Assembly (NCBI RefSeq): GCF_014695975.1
Contig: NZ_JACJPI010000090.1
Span: 62,001-126,000 of the forward strand
Direction of reading: 5' to 3'
Length of the DNA stretch: 64,000 nt
DNA from: Leptolyngbya sp. FACHB-321
GTDB lineage: Bacteria > Cyanobacteriota > Cyanobacteriia > Leptolyngbyales > Leptolyngbyaceae
Shown: positions 1 through 8,140 of the stretch, one piece after another
How positions within the stretch are numbered: position 1 is the first letter of the stretch
How the letters are laid out: each line of letters opens with the position of its first letter
Position numbers and translations under genes: made by a program
Notes under the pieces: generated by a model
The model's database searches: none
What the model was told of the DNA's origin: nothing
The model's input: only the letters and a program-made list of their open reading frames with translations

Positions 1-276
1 CAAGTGGGCGATATGACGCTAAATTTGTTGAGCCGTCAGGTTTGGGTGCGAGAGCGGGCGATCGACCTCTCTGCTCGTGAGTTTTTGCTTGCCGAAGTCT
101 TTTTGCGGCATCCGATGCAGGTGCTCACCCGCGAACAACTCCTCGATCGCATCTGGGGCTACGACTACGACCCCGGCACCAATATTGTCAATGTCTACAT
201 CGGGCATCTCCGGCGCAAACTAGGCGAAGACCGCATCGAAACAGTGCGCGGCATTGGCTATCGCCTCAAACTTTAA
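1..276 (+). CDS. OmpR-family response regulator, C-terminal DNA-binding part (5' end outside window)
   Basis: Only the last ~91 codons are present; the frame is open to base 1, so the receiver domain lies upstream of the window. What is visible is a complete OmpR/PhoB-type winged-helix domain: the LSAREFLLAEVFLRHP core, the recognition-helix segment TNIVNVYIGHLRRKL, and the terminal wing ETVRGIGYRL. By family, this is the output half of a two-component regulator that binds promoter DNA when phosphorylated. The target genes cannot be inferred, because the sensor kinase and the N-terminus are not visible. It is followed convergently by the interrupted SnoaL-like gene, whose stop lies 5 bases downstream. 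Confidence 0.9.
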   Translation, partial: QVGDMTLNLLSRQVWVRERAIDLSAREFLLAEVFLRHPMQVLTREQLLDRIWGYDYDPGTNIVNVYIGHLRRKLGEDRIETVRGIGYRLKL

Positions 277-280
277 TTCA

Positions 281-667
281 TCAGTCCATAGAATTCCAAA
301 TTGTTTTTGTATCAGCGAACATTTGGAAACGGCGCACCTTGCGATCAACGAGAGCATAAACGTGTGCGGCGGCAGCACAAAGTGACTTCTGCGTGTGTCG
401 ATCGCAGCCGACATAGGCTCCAATGACAACGACAGAATCCCCTGCATCAAGGTCCTGATCGACGCGAAATGAGAACGTTTCCCATCGCTCATCATTGGAC
501 TTGAGGACTCCTTCAACTACTGAGGCTGCACCTTGATAAGCTGCACCGTGTGGAAAGCCTTCACTCTGAATTCATTCTAGGTCAGTGGTACAAATGTGCA
601 AGAAGGCATCGTAATCTTTCTCGCAGAAAGCTCTGTATAGCTCTTGGCTAATTTCAAGATTTGTCAT
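281..667 (-). pseudogene. NTF2/SnoaL-like protein interrupted by an in-frame TGA
   Basis: Reading the minus strand from the ATG at 667 gives 129 codons with one internal stop, TGA at 574-572 (codon 32), and a natural TGA at 283-281. The rest reads like a small SnoaL/NTF2-fold protein: IQSEGFPHGAAYQG just after the stop, then RVDQDLDAGDSVVVIGAYVG and VRRFQMFADT near the end. In relatives the residue before IQ.EGFPHG is usually Trp (from memory of the family), so a TGG to TGA change is the simplest explanation. The ATG overlaps the TGA of the upstream azoreductase gene (ATGA), so the two were translationally coupled. Alternatives are a sequencing error or UGA read-through. The frame is otherwise undamaged, so the lesion is recent or not real. 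Confidence 0.75.
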
Positions 668-1302
668 GTATTGCTTCCCACTAGTTGCGCTACCTGGGTA
701 CGAGCAGAAGCAATCGACTCTGCTAACTTTTGCCCGCCATATTCATCGTTTTCAACGTGGATAAAGGTGATGTCAGTAATGCCCATAAAGCCGAAAACGG
801 TAACAAGATAAGGGTCGTGATGATTCATCTTTTCGTAGCGTCCGCCCGGTTGAAAACCAGAATCACCCCGAGCTTCAATCACAAACATCTTCTTACCAAG
901 TACTAGCGGTTTGAAAACGTTAGCAGCATCATCTGGTTCAAAAGCAACGGTACGCCCAACTCGCACAATTTGGTCAATATACGCCTTGAAGCTACTGGGA
1001 ACGCTGAAGTTATACATGGGAACACCGATGATATAGATATCAGCTGCCAAAAATTCATCCACCAGTTGATCGCTCAGATGAATGGCTTCCTGCAATTGAG
1101 GAGTGTGTTTTTCTGGCGGTGTAAAAGCAGCAGCAATCCACGGTTCATCGATATGCGGAACCGGATTGCGACCGACATCGCGATAGCTAACAGTATCGCC
1201 AGGATGAACTTGCTGCCATTGTTCAACAAACTCTCTAGTCAGCCGTCGAGACTGCGATCGCTCGCCTCTAGGACTCGAATCAATGTGTAATAAATGTGCC
1301 AT
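664..1302 (-). CDS. azoR: FMN-dependent NADH-azoreductase (AzoR family)
   Basis: The product is a 212-residue flavodoxin-fold oxidoreductase. The N-terminal DSSPRGERSQSRRLT loop is the FMN phosphate-binding segment, and PMYNFSVPSSFKAYIDQI with VGRTVAFEP are characteristic of AzoR/acyl-carrier-phosphodiesterase-type flavoproteins. These cytosolic homodimers reduce azo compounds and quinones with NADH. The start is supported by an AGGAGG sequence a few bases upstream of the ATG at 1302. The stop overlaps the ATG of the interrupted SnoaL-like gene. An AraC-type regulator is transcribed divergently about 230 bp away and is the obvious candidate regulator (inference). Length matches the family. 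Confidence 0.9.
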   Translation of the reverse strand: MAHLLHIDSSPRGERSQSRRLTREFVEQWQQVHPGDTVSYRDVGRNPVPHIDEPWIAAAFTPPEKHTPQLQEAIHLSDQLVDEFLAADIYIIGVPMYNFSVPSSFKAYIDQIVRVGRTVAFEPDDAANVFKPLVLGKKMFVIEARGDSGFQPGGRYEKMNHHDPYLVTVFGFMGITDITFIHVENDEYGGQKLAESIASARTQVAQLVGSNT

Positions 1303-1534
1303 AGTTCCTCCTGCCTAATCATTCTCTCAGCGTAGGGAACTCACATCTGTTTTGCTATCTAATTGTTGTGCCACTGTCAAAATCTTGCGATCAATCTTTA
1401 GGTGGCTTGGCAGAAGTGTTGTGAACGCTCATACAATCAGACTTACAGCGGTTCTATTTGGGCTCATGAGCAAGTTTTTTATAGAAACACCCAGGCAGCA
1501 TCTCGCTCTGATAGGGAATTGAGGCTTGCTAGCG
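1303..1534. promoter_or_regulatory. Divergent intergenic region between azoR and the AraC-type regulator
   Basis: The 232 bp between the two divergent genes must hold both promoters. A TACAAT hexamer at 1432-1437 could be a -10 box for the regulator gene, but no well-spaced -35 box is clear (TTGGCA at 1407-1412 is 19 bp away). GAGG at 1521-1524 is placed correctly as a ribosome-binding site for the ATG at 1535. An AraC operator is expected here but no clear repeated half-site was recognised. Confidence 0.35.
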
Positions 1535-2425
1535 ATGAATTGGATCTACACGAAGAAGTCGATCGCCAATCACCAGCTTGAAACCGCTGGGCAGCCGATC
1601 CTGTCTAGTCAGAAGCACGGTTGGGAAAACATTCTGGTTGAGCAATTCCAACATCCGCCGGGTGAGGCAAACTGCCATTACAGCGATGAGCATACGATTT
1701 GTTTATCGCTTGCCTCCCGTCCAGTCCGCTTTTTGCAAGTTAGAGAAGGGAAAACCTATTCAGGGCTATATGGGAAAGGTGACATTTCCATCACACCAGC
1801 GAAGACACCATTTTTCGCTCGGTGGGATAGTGAGGATCATTACTTGCAGATTCGGCTTGCCGCTCACTTTATCCAGCGCATTGCCCAAGAAATCCTTGAC
1901 CAAAATCTAGAGCACCTGGAATTACTCCCCGAATTTCGGACTCGTGATCCTCAAATTGAGGCAATCGGCATGATGCTGCTGAATGAACTACAACAGGAAA
2001 ATCTAGGCGGTAAGCTTTATATTGAATCGCTAACAAACGTCTTAGCAGTGCGCATACTTAGGCAATATGCAACGACTGAAGCACGCCTGCCAACGTATAA
2101 GAGTGGCTTACCTGAGCGCCAACTGCTGCAAGTTTTGGAATATATCAATGAACATCTAGATGAAGATATCAGGCTGTCAAGTCTAGCTCAATTATTGGGT
2201 ATGAGTCAGTTTCATTTCAGCCATGTCTTCAAGCAGTCGATCGGCACAGCTCCCTATCAATACTTGCTACAACAACGAGTCGAACGGGCAAAACAATTGC
2301 TGAAACAAACCGATCAATCAGTGATGGAGATTGCGTTGCTATGCGGTTTCAACAGCCACAGCCATTTAAGCAAACAGTTTCGACAGCTTACAGGCGTGAC
2401 ACCCACAGCTTACCGAACCAATTAA
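1535..2425 (+). CDS. AraC-family transcriptional regulator
   Basis: The product has about 296 residues. The last ~100 form a double helix-turn-helix AraC/XylS domain: LSSLAQLLGMSQFHFSHVFKQ is the first HTH, and VMEIALLCGFNSHSHLSKQFRQ followed by GVTPTAYR is the second with the family signature. The N-terminal ~180 residues form the effector-sensing half, with no specific ligand motif recognisable. Start choice: the frame is open to a TTG at 1526, but GAGG at 1521-1524 sits 10 bases before the ATG at 1535, which is preferred. It is divergent from azoR and probably controls that operon and itself (inference). Confidence 0.9.
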   Translation: MNWIYTKKSIANHQLETAGQPILSSQKHGWENILVEQFQHPPGEANCHYSDEHTICLSLASRPVRFLQVREGKTYSGLYGKGDISITPAKTPFFARWDSEDHYLQIRLAAHFIQRIAQEILDQNLEHLELLPEFRTRDPQIEAIGMMLLNELQQENLGGKLYIESLTNVLAVRILRQYATTEARLPTYKSGLPERQLLQVLEYINEHLDEDIRLSSLAQLLGMSQFHFSHVFKQSIGTAPYQYLLQQRVERAKQLLKQTDQSVMEIALLCGFNSHSHLSKQFRQLTGVTPTAYRTN

Positions 2426-2440
2426 ACAAGCTTGTTTTTT
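2424..2440 (+). terminator. Short palindrome with T-run after the AraC-type gene
   Basis: AAACAAG/CTTGTTT is a perfect palindrome followed by three further T residues, overlapping the stop codon of the regulator gene. It resembles a weak intrinsic terminator, but it has no loop and a low-GC stem, so this is tentative. Confidence 0.3.
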
Positions 2441-2590
2441 GGAGAAGGGCTAACCCTACGCAGTTGGTTGAAACCCGTAGCCGCAATATCTGCGAAGACA
2501 GACTTAGTTGTAAAGACGCAAACTATAAAACGATCGAACGTTCAAGAGAGCCGCGCTCAGTCGTAACCCAATTTTTCTACACTTACAGCG

Positions 2591-3097
2591 CTACCGCAAA
2601 TCAATTTTCTCATGTTCAGCCGGATTTGCTTTTTCGCCGGTTGTCACTGCTGTTGCAAACCCGATCGCTTTAGCAACCCAGCCTGCTGGAGCATCCCAAT
2701 ATTCTGCCTTTTCTACACTAATCTTTAGTAAGGCAATATCAGGCTCATCTAAACCTTGAGGAAACCAGGCTTTCAAGTCAGGCTGCCACAACTCCTTAAT
2801 TTTGTCGCGATCGGTTTCTAGTGCGGCTGTACCGGATAACGAGACGTATTGCTGTTTATCTGGTGCAGCAAAACTGACATTGACGCGATTTTGGCGCTCG
2901 ATTTCCACCACTTTATGATCACTGCCATAGGTAAAAAACCAGAGACTACCATCTTCCTCAATGTTTCCATTCGTTGACATGGGACGACTGCGGAGGTTGT
3001 CATCATCGTCGATCGTCGTCAACATACAAAAGTAAATGTCTTTCATCAACTCACGTAACTTTTGCACTGCTTGCGCTTGATCGGTCGCCGCTGCCAT
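2591..3097 (-). CDS. Pyridoxamine 5'-phosphate oxidase-like flavoprotein (general stress protein 26 type)
   Basis: The product has 168 residues with the split-barrel FMN-binding fold of the PPOX-like superfamily. MLTTIDDDDNLRSRPMS at residues ~25-42 is the usual strand pair with the Arg-x-Arg-Pro-Met motif. SLWFFTYGSDHKVVEIERQNRVNVSFAAPD follows as in general stress protein 26. QYVSLSGTA and WQPDLKAWFPQG complete the family pattern. Members bind FMN or F420 and reduce or protect small molecules; the substrate is unknown. The gene is divergent from the pirin gene across ~200 bp. It is not PdxH itself, which is longer and carries different PLP-binding residues. Confidence 0.85.
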   Translation of the reverse strand: MAAATDQAQAVQKLRELMKDIYFCMLTTIDDDDNLRSRPMSTNGNIEEDGSLWFFTYGSDHKVVEIERQNRVNVSFAAPDKQQYVSLSGTAALETDRDKIKELWQPDLKAWFPQGLDEPDIALLKISVEKAEYWDAPAGWVAKAIGFATAVTTGEKANPAEHEKIDLR

Positions 3098-3301
3098 CTG
3101 TTGTACCTCGTTGCACGTTGTCTAGAACGATGTTACGCAGAATGAGCACATACAGCGTCTTTCCATAGAATGGTCTTAGAGGATTGTGCGCGATCGCTGC
3201 CTCCACACAAACTCTCGATTTATCCTATAGTCCAGACTAAAATTGCTTTAGCAAAGAGTCGAACGAGTAAATTAATTGTTGATGTTTCCCCAAACCACAT
3301 C

Positions 3302-4198
3302 ATGACTTCTTGCATTCAGCACCTCATTGCACCACACGTTCAAGATCTCGGTGGGTTTCAAGCTCGTCGGTTGCTGCCTTCAGAGGCTGTCACGCTGGTT
3401 GGTCCCTTCATCTTTTTTGATCATCTGGGTCCGGCAGTGTTTCCACCTGGAAAAGGTGTTGATGTCAGACCGCATCCCCACATCAATCTAGCAACCGTCA
3501 CTTACTTGTTTGAGGGCGCTTTTCTGCATCGTGACAGTGAAGGCAACGTGCAGGAAATCCGTCCGGGTGCAGTGAACTGGATGACCGCAGGGCGAGGAAT
3601 TGTCCACTCTGAGCGATCGCCCGATGAAGAGCGCAACAAAGAAGCAACCCTGCATGGCATTCAAACCTGGGTGGCGCTACCCGATGAACACGAAGAAACA
3701 GATCCCTGGTTCCGTCATCATCCGGCAGCCGATCTGCCAATCTGGGAGGAAGCAGGCGTTGCATTTACGCTTATTGCAGGCGAAGCGTATGGTCGTACAT
3801 CTCCAGTGCAAACCTTCTCGCCAATACTTTATTTAGATGTACAACTTGCACCAGGGACGCAGTTCACCTTACCAGGTGATTACAGTGAGCAGGCAGTTTA
3901 CAGCGTTACATCAGGGTTACGGCTGAACGGAGTTACGTTAGAGCAGCATCGACTAGCGGTGCTGGTACCTGGAACATCAGTAGAGATTGCGTCTGACAGT
4001 GCGGCTCGCTGTATTATCGTTGGTGGTGAGCCGATCGGGAAACGTCACAAATGGTGGAATTTTGTCTCCAGCCGTCCTGAGCGCATTGAGCAGGCGAAAC
4101 GCGATTGGCAGGAAGGGCGCTTTGCGGCTGTACCTGACGAAGCAGAATTTATTCCCCTCCCGGAGGAGCCGCTTCGCAAGCCAGAACAACCTCTGTAA
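3302..4198 (+). CDS. Pirin family protein (cupin)
   Basis: From the ATG at 3302 the product has 298 residues. The frame is open to an ATG at 3170, but the extra 44 residues do not look like pirin, and MTSCIQHLIAPHVQDLGGFQ is a typical pirin beginning. RPHPHINLATVTYLFEG and AGRGIVHSE carry the three His and one Glu that bind iron in pirin N-terminal cupin domains; the second cupin domain lies at residues ~165-275. Bacterial pirins include quercetinases and redox-linked regulators, so the substrate cannot be named. The gene stands alone between a divergent flavoprotein and the DNA methyltransferase. Confidence 0.9.
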   Translation: MTSCIQHLIAPHVQDLGGFQARRLLPSEAVTLVGPFIFFDHLGPAVFPPGKGVDVRPHPHINLATVTYLFEGAFLHRDSEGNVQEIRPGAVNWMTAGRGIVHSERSPDEERNKEATLHGIQTWVALPDEHEETDPWFRHHPAADLPIWEEAGVAFTLIAGEAYGRTSPVQTFSPILYLDVQLAPGTQFTLPGDYSEQAVYSVTSGLRLNGVTLEQHRLAVLVPGTSVEIASDSAARCIIVGGEPIGKRHKWWNFVSSRPERIEQAKRDWQEGRFAAVPDEAEFIPLPEEPLRKPEQPL

Positions 4199-4382
4199 GT
4201 GCATTACTCAAGATTGCTATGTTTGGTAACGTCTTGGGATGACTTCACTACCCATAACGGACGATCGCTCAAAGTTTCTCGATCAAAGGCTTGAGGTTGG
4301 GTTAACGTAGCTGAGATGCAATGACAGTCAGGCTTATCCTCTGTTAGTTCAGCCGTCAGCCGAGAGTTTAGCCAGCGTAAAG

Positions 4383-5375
4383 ATGTTGCAAGACAAAGAG
4401 CGTGCGCCCCGTAATCGAACGATCGATTTAAGTGAGGAAGAGCGAAGGGTCTACAAACAAAAGCTTGTTCAACTCAGCCAACTCACTGAGTTAGAAGCCA
4501 TTGTTAATTGTACGATTCATCAAGATTTGCTGACAGCTCTACGCTGGTTGCCAGAGCAGTGCGTTGATTTGCTATTTATTGATCCGCCCTACAACTTAGA
4601 CAAAACGTTTAACGATAGCAGCTTTAAACGAAGAGATTTAGCGGATTATACAGAGTGGCTAGACACCTATTTGCAGAGTCTTGAACCAATACTGAAACCA
4701 ACTGCCTCTATCTATCTTTGTTCCGATTGGCGATCGTCACCTGCCGTTTTTGATGTTATTAAACATCGGTTTCAGGTACGTAACCGCATCACGTGGGAAC
4801 GAGAGAAAGGGCGTGGAGCCGCTCGAAACTGGAAGAATGCCTCAGAAGATATCTGGTTTTGTACGGTCTCTGATACCTACACCTTCAATGTCGAAGCCGT
4901 CAAGCTGAAGCGAAAAGTGATTGCTCCTTACAGAATGGCTGGCAAACCTAAAGACTGGGATCGTACAGACGCAGGTAACTTCCGCCTGACTCATCCCTCT
5001 AACCTGTGGACTGACCTTACGATTCCCTTCTGGTCAATGCCAGAAAATACTGATCATCCCACTCAAAAGCCTGAAAAGTTGGTGGCAAAAATCATGCTTG
5101 CCAGTTCTAATACAGGTGATGTTGTGTTTGATCCGTTTCTTGGTTCAGGCACCACCTCTGTTGTCGCGAAGAAGCTAGGCAGGCGTTATATCGGTGTGGA
5201 ACTGGACGAACTATACTGTTGCTTGGCTGAAAAGCGCCTTGCGATCGCCGACACGGATGCCTCCATTCAGGGCTATGCTGATGGCGTTTTTTGGGAACGC
5301 AACACACTTCACCAGCAAGGGCGTTGCCATGAGCAGCAATATGTTGCTCAACCCGCGACCGAGGCGCAAGCCTAG
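4383..5375 (+). CDS. Orphan DNA methyltransferase, beta class (N6-adenine or N4-cytosine)
   Basis: The product has 330 residues. The catalytic motif IV DPPYNLDKTF sits at residues ~67-76 and the AdoMet-binding motif I VVFDPFLGSGTT at ~243-254, preceded by HPTQKPEKLV (motif X). The order catalytic motif first, FxGxG last, is the beta class. DPPY is found mainly in adenine-N6 enzymes and some cytosine-N4 ones, so the modified base is open. The middle region (residues ~130-215) is the expected target-recognition part. No restriction endonuclease gene is adjacent, so it is probably a solitary methylase. The gene is convergent with the 96-residue zinc-ribbon gene, with a 15-base gap. Confidence 0.88.
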   Translation: MLQDKERAPRNRTIDLSEEERRVYKQKLVQLSQLTELEAIVNCTIHQDLLTALRWLPEQCVDLLFIDPPYNLDKTFNDSSFKRRDLADYTEWLDTYLQSLEPILKPTASIYLCSDWRSSPAVFDVIKHRFQVRNRITWEREKGRGAARNWKNASEDIWFCTVSDTYTFNVEAVKLKRKVIAPYRMAGKPKDWDRTDAGNFRLTHPSNLWTDLTIPFWSMPENTDHPTQKPEKLVAKIMLASSNTGDVVFDPFLGSGTTSVVAKKLGRRYIGVELDELYCCLAEKRLAIADTDASIQGYADGVFWERNTLHQQGRCHEQQYVAQPATEAQA

Positions 5376-5390
5376 CAACGGTGGCTATAT

Positions 5391-5681
5391 TTACAGGTCA
5401 TTAAAAGGGTTGAAAAAACGGGGCGGCGGAATGTCTCGCTCTTTGTTGGCAAGCTCAGAGGGCGGTCGATCGCTGCTCCATGCCCACCACACTTGCGTAC
5501 ATTGGCATTCGTAAAACTCTTGCCATTTGCGACGATGATCTTCGGTGTAAACAGGCGAGCGCCGATTAATCCAGACCCGCGTTGCCGCTTTACTAGATGC
5601 TTGACAGGCAGGACAACAAAATTCTGAGGCGTGAACGGTCGCTTTAGTCCAATCAGGAGGAGTCAGTTCAAACGCTTCCAT
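5391..5681 (-). CDS. Conserved small protein with Cys-rich putative zinc ribbon
   Basis: The product has 96 residues. FCCPACQ (residues ~22-28) and YECQC (~57-61) give two Cys pairs spaced like a zinc ribbon, followed by the Trp-rich stretch VWWAWSSDRPPSEL. The pattern is familiar from unannotated cyanobacterial proteins, but I know of no function. The start at 5681 has little room for alternatives. The gene is convergent with the methyltransferase. Metal binding is inferred only from Cys spacing. Confidence 0.7.
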   Translation of the reverse strand: MEAFELTPPDWTKATVHASEFCCPACQASSKAATRVWINRRSPVYTEDHRRKWQEFYECQCTQVWWAWSSDRPPSELANKERDIPPPRFFNPFNDL

Positions 5682-6072
5682 GCAGACAAATAAGGAGAAA
5701 TATTGCTTCTATTATCAACCTTTTAACCCCCAACCTGCCCAATGACTAAAGAGTGGGCTTCGTGAATCTCAATGGTGAAGATCGCTCATGTCTGTGTCTA
5801 GCTTCTTCCGAAGCAAGCGCGCTACTCCGATAAGTTTTGAAAAATAAGTGAGATTTAATGATTGAAGATGCGCTGAAGTCGTCTACCTTGGGTATGGTCT
5901 TACTGAAGCCTTAATTATAAAGCTATAGACTTTTAGTGCATCACGTTTCAGGCTGTAGTGCGACTGAGACGCTAGAGGGTTGAATCAAACCCTGTGCCTC
6001 ACCACACCACACTACACTGCCGCAGACACCAACAGAATTACTGAAACCGCGATCAGAAGGAACACTCAATCT
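5682..6072. other. Intergenic region upstream of the nucleoside transporter
   Basis: 391 bases with no supported gene. It holds the divergent promoter area for the zinc-ribbon gene and the transporter. The transporter frame stays open to a TTG at 5980, but the AAGGA at about 6057-6061 points to the ATG at 6073. No terminator or riboswitch pattern was recognised. Confidence 0.5.
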
Positions 6073-7779
6073 ATGCCGCTGCTTAATATCATTTCGTTTC
6101 TCGGCATCTTTGGATTGTGCTTTATTGCGTGGCTCTTTTCAGAAAATCGCAGTTTGCGAGTGTTTCCCTGGCGTGTGGTGATTGCGGGTATTCTGCTTCA
6201 GCTTGTGTTGGGCGCGTGTGTGTTTATTCTGCCAGGAACACGGGATGCGCTTCAAATCTTTAGCAATTTGCTGAACAGTGTGTTTGATGCCGCTGACACC
6301 GGAGCACGGTTCGTCTTTGGTCGAAATATTGTGCCCGTACCAGGAACGCCGCCTGATGTAAATTTGGGCTATATCTTTGCCTTTCGGGCACTGCCAACGG
6401 TGATTTTCTTCTCCGGTCTGATGGCGCTGCTCTATAACATTGGCGTGATTCAGGTCATCACCAACGTCTTTGCCAAAGTGTTCTATACCGTGATGCGGTT
6501 GAGTGGTGCAGAAGCACTGAGCGGGGCTGCCAATATTTTTGTAGGTATTGAGGCGGCGATCGTAGTAAAGCCGTTTTTGCCGAAAATGACCCGTAGCGAA
6601 CTGTGTGCCATTCTTGCCTGCTGCTTTGGCACGGCAGCATCGTCTACGCTGGCAATTTACGTCAGCTTTTTGAAGCCTGTGTTTCCCAATATTCTGGGGC
6701 ATCTAGTGTCGGCATCGATTATGGCGATCCCAGCATGCTTTGTGCTGTCCAAAATTTTGGTGCCAGAGACAGAAGTGCCCGTAACCGCTGGTGGTATCCC
6801 GGTAGAGGAGAAGCAAACCAAGGTACGCGATACGGCTGTACAACCTGCTGATGTTGCTGCCGACGCGGACAAGTTTCCCCGTACTCGTATCCAAATGGAT
6901 GATGACGATGATGCGCCAGTCGTACCGCAGGAAACCGTTGGCGGTGAACCGATCGAACGTGTAAGTCCGCTGGATGCCGCGATCGTCGGTGCGCTGGACG
7001 GGGTCAAAATGGCAGTGGCGATCGCCGCTGTGCTGATTCTGATCCTCGGACTTGTTTCCTTAATCAATCAAATCTTTGGCGGACTGGCAGCGTTGCCCAG
7101 CCCTATTGGCGACGTTTTCCAGGTGGTGACGCTAGCAAACATTCTGGGTGTGCTGTTCTTGCCGCTGACTGCTCTCACCGGCGTTTCCCTGAATTGGGAA
7201 GAACTATGGCAATCCTCAGTCATCATTGGACGCAGATTGTTTGAAACCGCGATTCCGCCTTATCAAGCACTGGCGGCAGCAGCAGCATTACCTGAAGGTA
7301 CGCGGGTTATCAGCGATCGTGCCGTTTTAATCGTGAGCTATGCGCTATCGGGCTTTGCTCATCTCGCATCGGTAGGCATTTTTGTGGGCGGCACGATCGC
7401 CCTCATCCCCTCACGCCGCAAAGATATTTCTGAACTCGGTTGGAAAGCACTATTTATCGGCACTTTGGCAACGCTGATGATTGCTTGTGTCGCTGGTGTT
7501 TTTGATACAGGCAATGCCAGCATTCTCGGTGAACAACAGCCCCCTGTGGTAAGCCCAACGCCGACTCCTACTCCTACTCCATTAACCGCCCCTACTGCCT
7601 CACCCACAACAACTGTGTCACCAACGCCGATCGCAGTACCCGCCAAGCCATCTCCACTCGCCACACAGGCAGCTCCACAGCCTTCGCTTAAGCCAACCAC
7701 GACTCCACAGGTTAGAGTAACGCCTGCACAACCGTCTGTTAGCCCCAAGCCTACAGGCGTAAGACAACCTGGGCAGTAA
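6073..7779 (+). CDS. Concentrative nucleoside transporter (CNT/NupC family) with acidic insert and Pro/Thr tail
   Basis: The product has about 568 residues. The start at ATG 6073 is chosen for its Shine-Dalgarno-like AAGGA. N-terminal helices (SFLGIFGLCFIAWLFSENR, WRVVIAGILLQLVLGACVF) are followed by the CNT core: FFSGLMALLYNIGVIQ, then GAEALSGAANIFVGIEAAIVVKP, which is the conserved nucleoside-recognition segment. The family moves nucleosides across the inner membrane with Na+ or H+. Unusual points are a hydrophilic insert of ~75 residues (about 6775-6990), including an Asp run, between membrane segments, and a ~75-residue Pro/Thr/Ser tail (7548-7779). Both are additions to the ~400-residue CNT core. 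The gene appears monocistronic. Confidence 0.85.
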   Translation: MPLLNIISFLGIFGLCFIAWLFSENRSLRVFPWRVVIAGILLQLVLGACVFILPGTRDALQIFSNLLNSVFDAADTGARFVFGRNIVPVPGTPPDVNLGYIFAFRALPTVIFFSGLMALLYNIGVIQVITNVFAKVFYTVMRLSGAEALSGAANIFVGIEAAIVVKPFLPKMTRSELCAILACCFGTAASSTLAIYVSFLKPVFPNILGHLVSASIMAIPACFVLSKILVPETEVPVTAGGIPVEEKQTKVRDTAVQPADVAADADKFPRTRIQMDDDDDAPVVPQETVGGEPIERVSPLDAAIVGALDGVKMAVAIAAVLILILGLVSLINQIFGGLAALPSPIGDVFQVVTLANILGVLFLPLTALTGVSLNWEELWQSSVIIGRRLFETAIPPYQALAAAAALPEGTRVISDRAVLIVSYALSGFAHLASVGIFVGGTIALIPSRRKDISELGWKALFIGTLATLMIACVAGVFDTGNASILGEQQPPVVSPTPTPTPTPLTAPTASPTTTVSPTPIAVPAKPSPLATQAAPQPSLKPTTTPQVRVTPAQPSVSPKPTGVRQPGQ

Positions 7780-7913
7780 GCGTGAGCCTCTTAACGGCTG
7801 CTTGGCAGGTCGTATGACACAAAGTCAAGAGACAGCACACGTACCTTATTTGAATGAGAATGCTACACACCCTTATAGAATAAGTAGCTGGGCGTAATTA
7901 TTTATAAGCTGCC

Positions 7914-8051
7914 TTTCGACTTCGCGCTCGACGTTTCGGCTGAACGCAACGCTGAAGTCTGAGCGCCCTTCGGCTTGAGCGCTCAGGTCGAAAGCGCACA
8001 CTGAAGTCTCAATGCGCTCAGCCCTTGTAGGCAGGTTGAGCGCAGTCGAAA
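7914..8051. repeat. 138-bp palindromic repeat with near-perfect terminal inverted repeats
   Basis: The ends read TTTCGACTTCGCGCTC at left and GAGCGCAGTCGAAA at right; these pair except for a 2-base bulge. The interior has further self-complementary blocks (GAGCGCTC, CTTCGGCTTGAGCG) and two copies of CTGAAGTCT. The composition (TTCGAC/GCTCAG words) is that of palindromic miniature elements common in cyanobacterial intergenic DNA. There is no coding capacity. It occupies most of the 361-base gap between the CNT transporter and the DUF2079 gene, so it may act in termination or be a miniature mobile element. Confidence 0.7.
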
Positions 8052-8140
8052 CCCAGTCTCTAAGTGGTGTTAAGTCAGCTATAGAATAGAATGTGGCACA
8101 TTCTCAAACTGCAAATTGCTCTAACGTAGTGTCTAAGTAA

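Noticed and set aside
7359-7748. Minus-strand Gly/Val-rich frame
   Set aside because: Antisense of the Pro/Thr tail of the nucleoside transporter.
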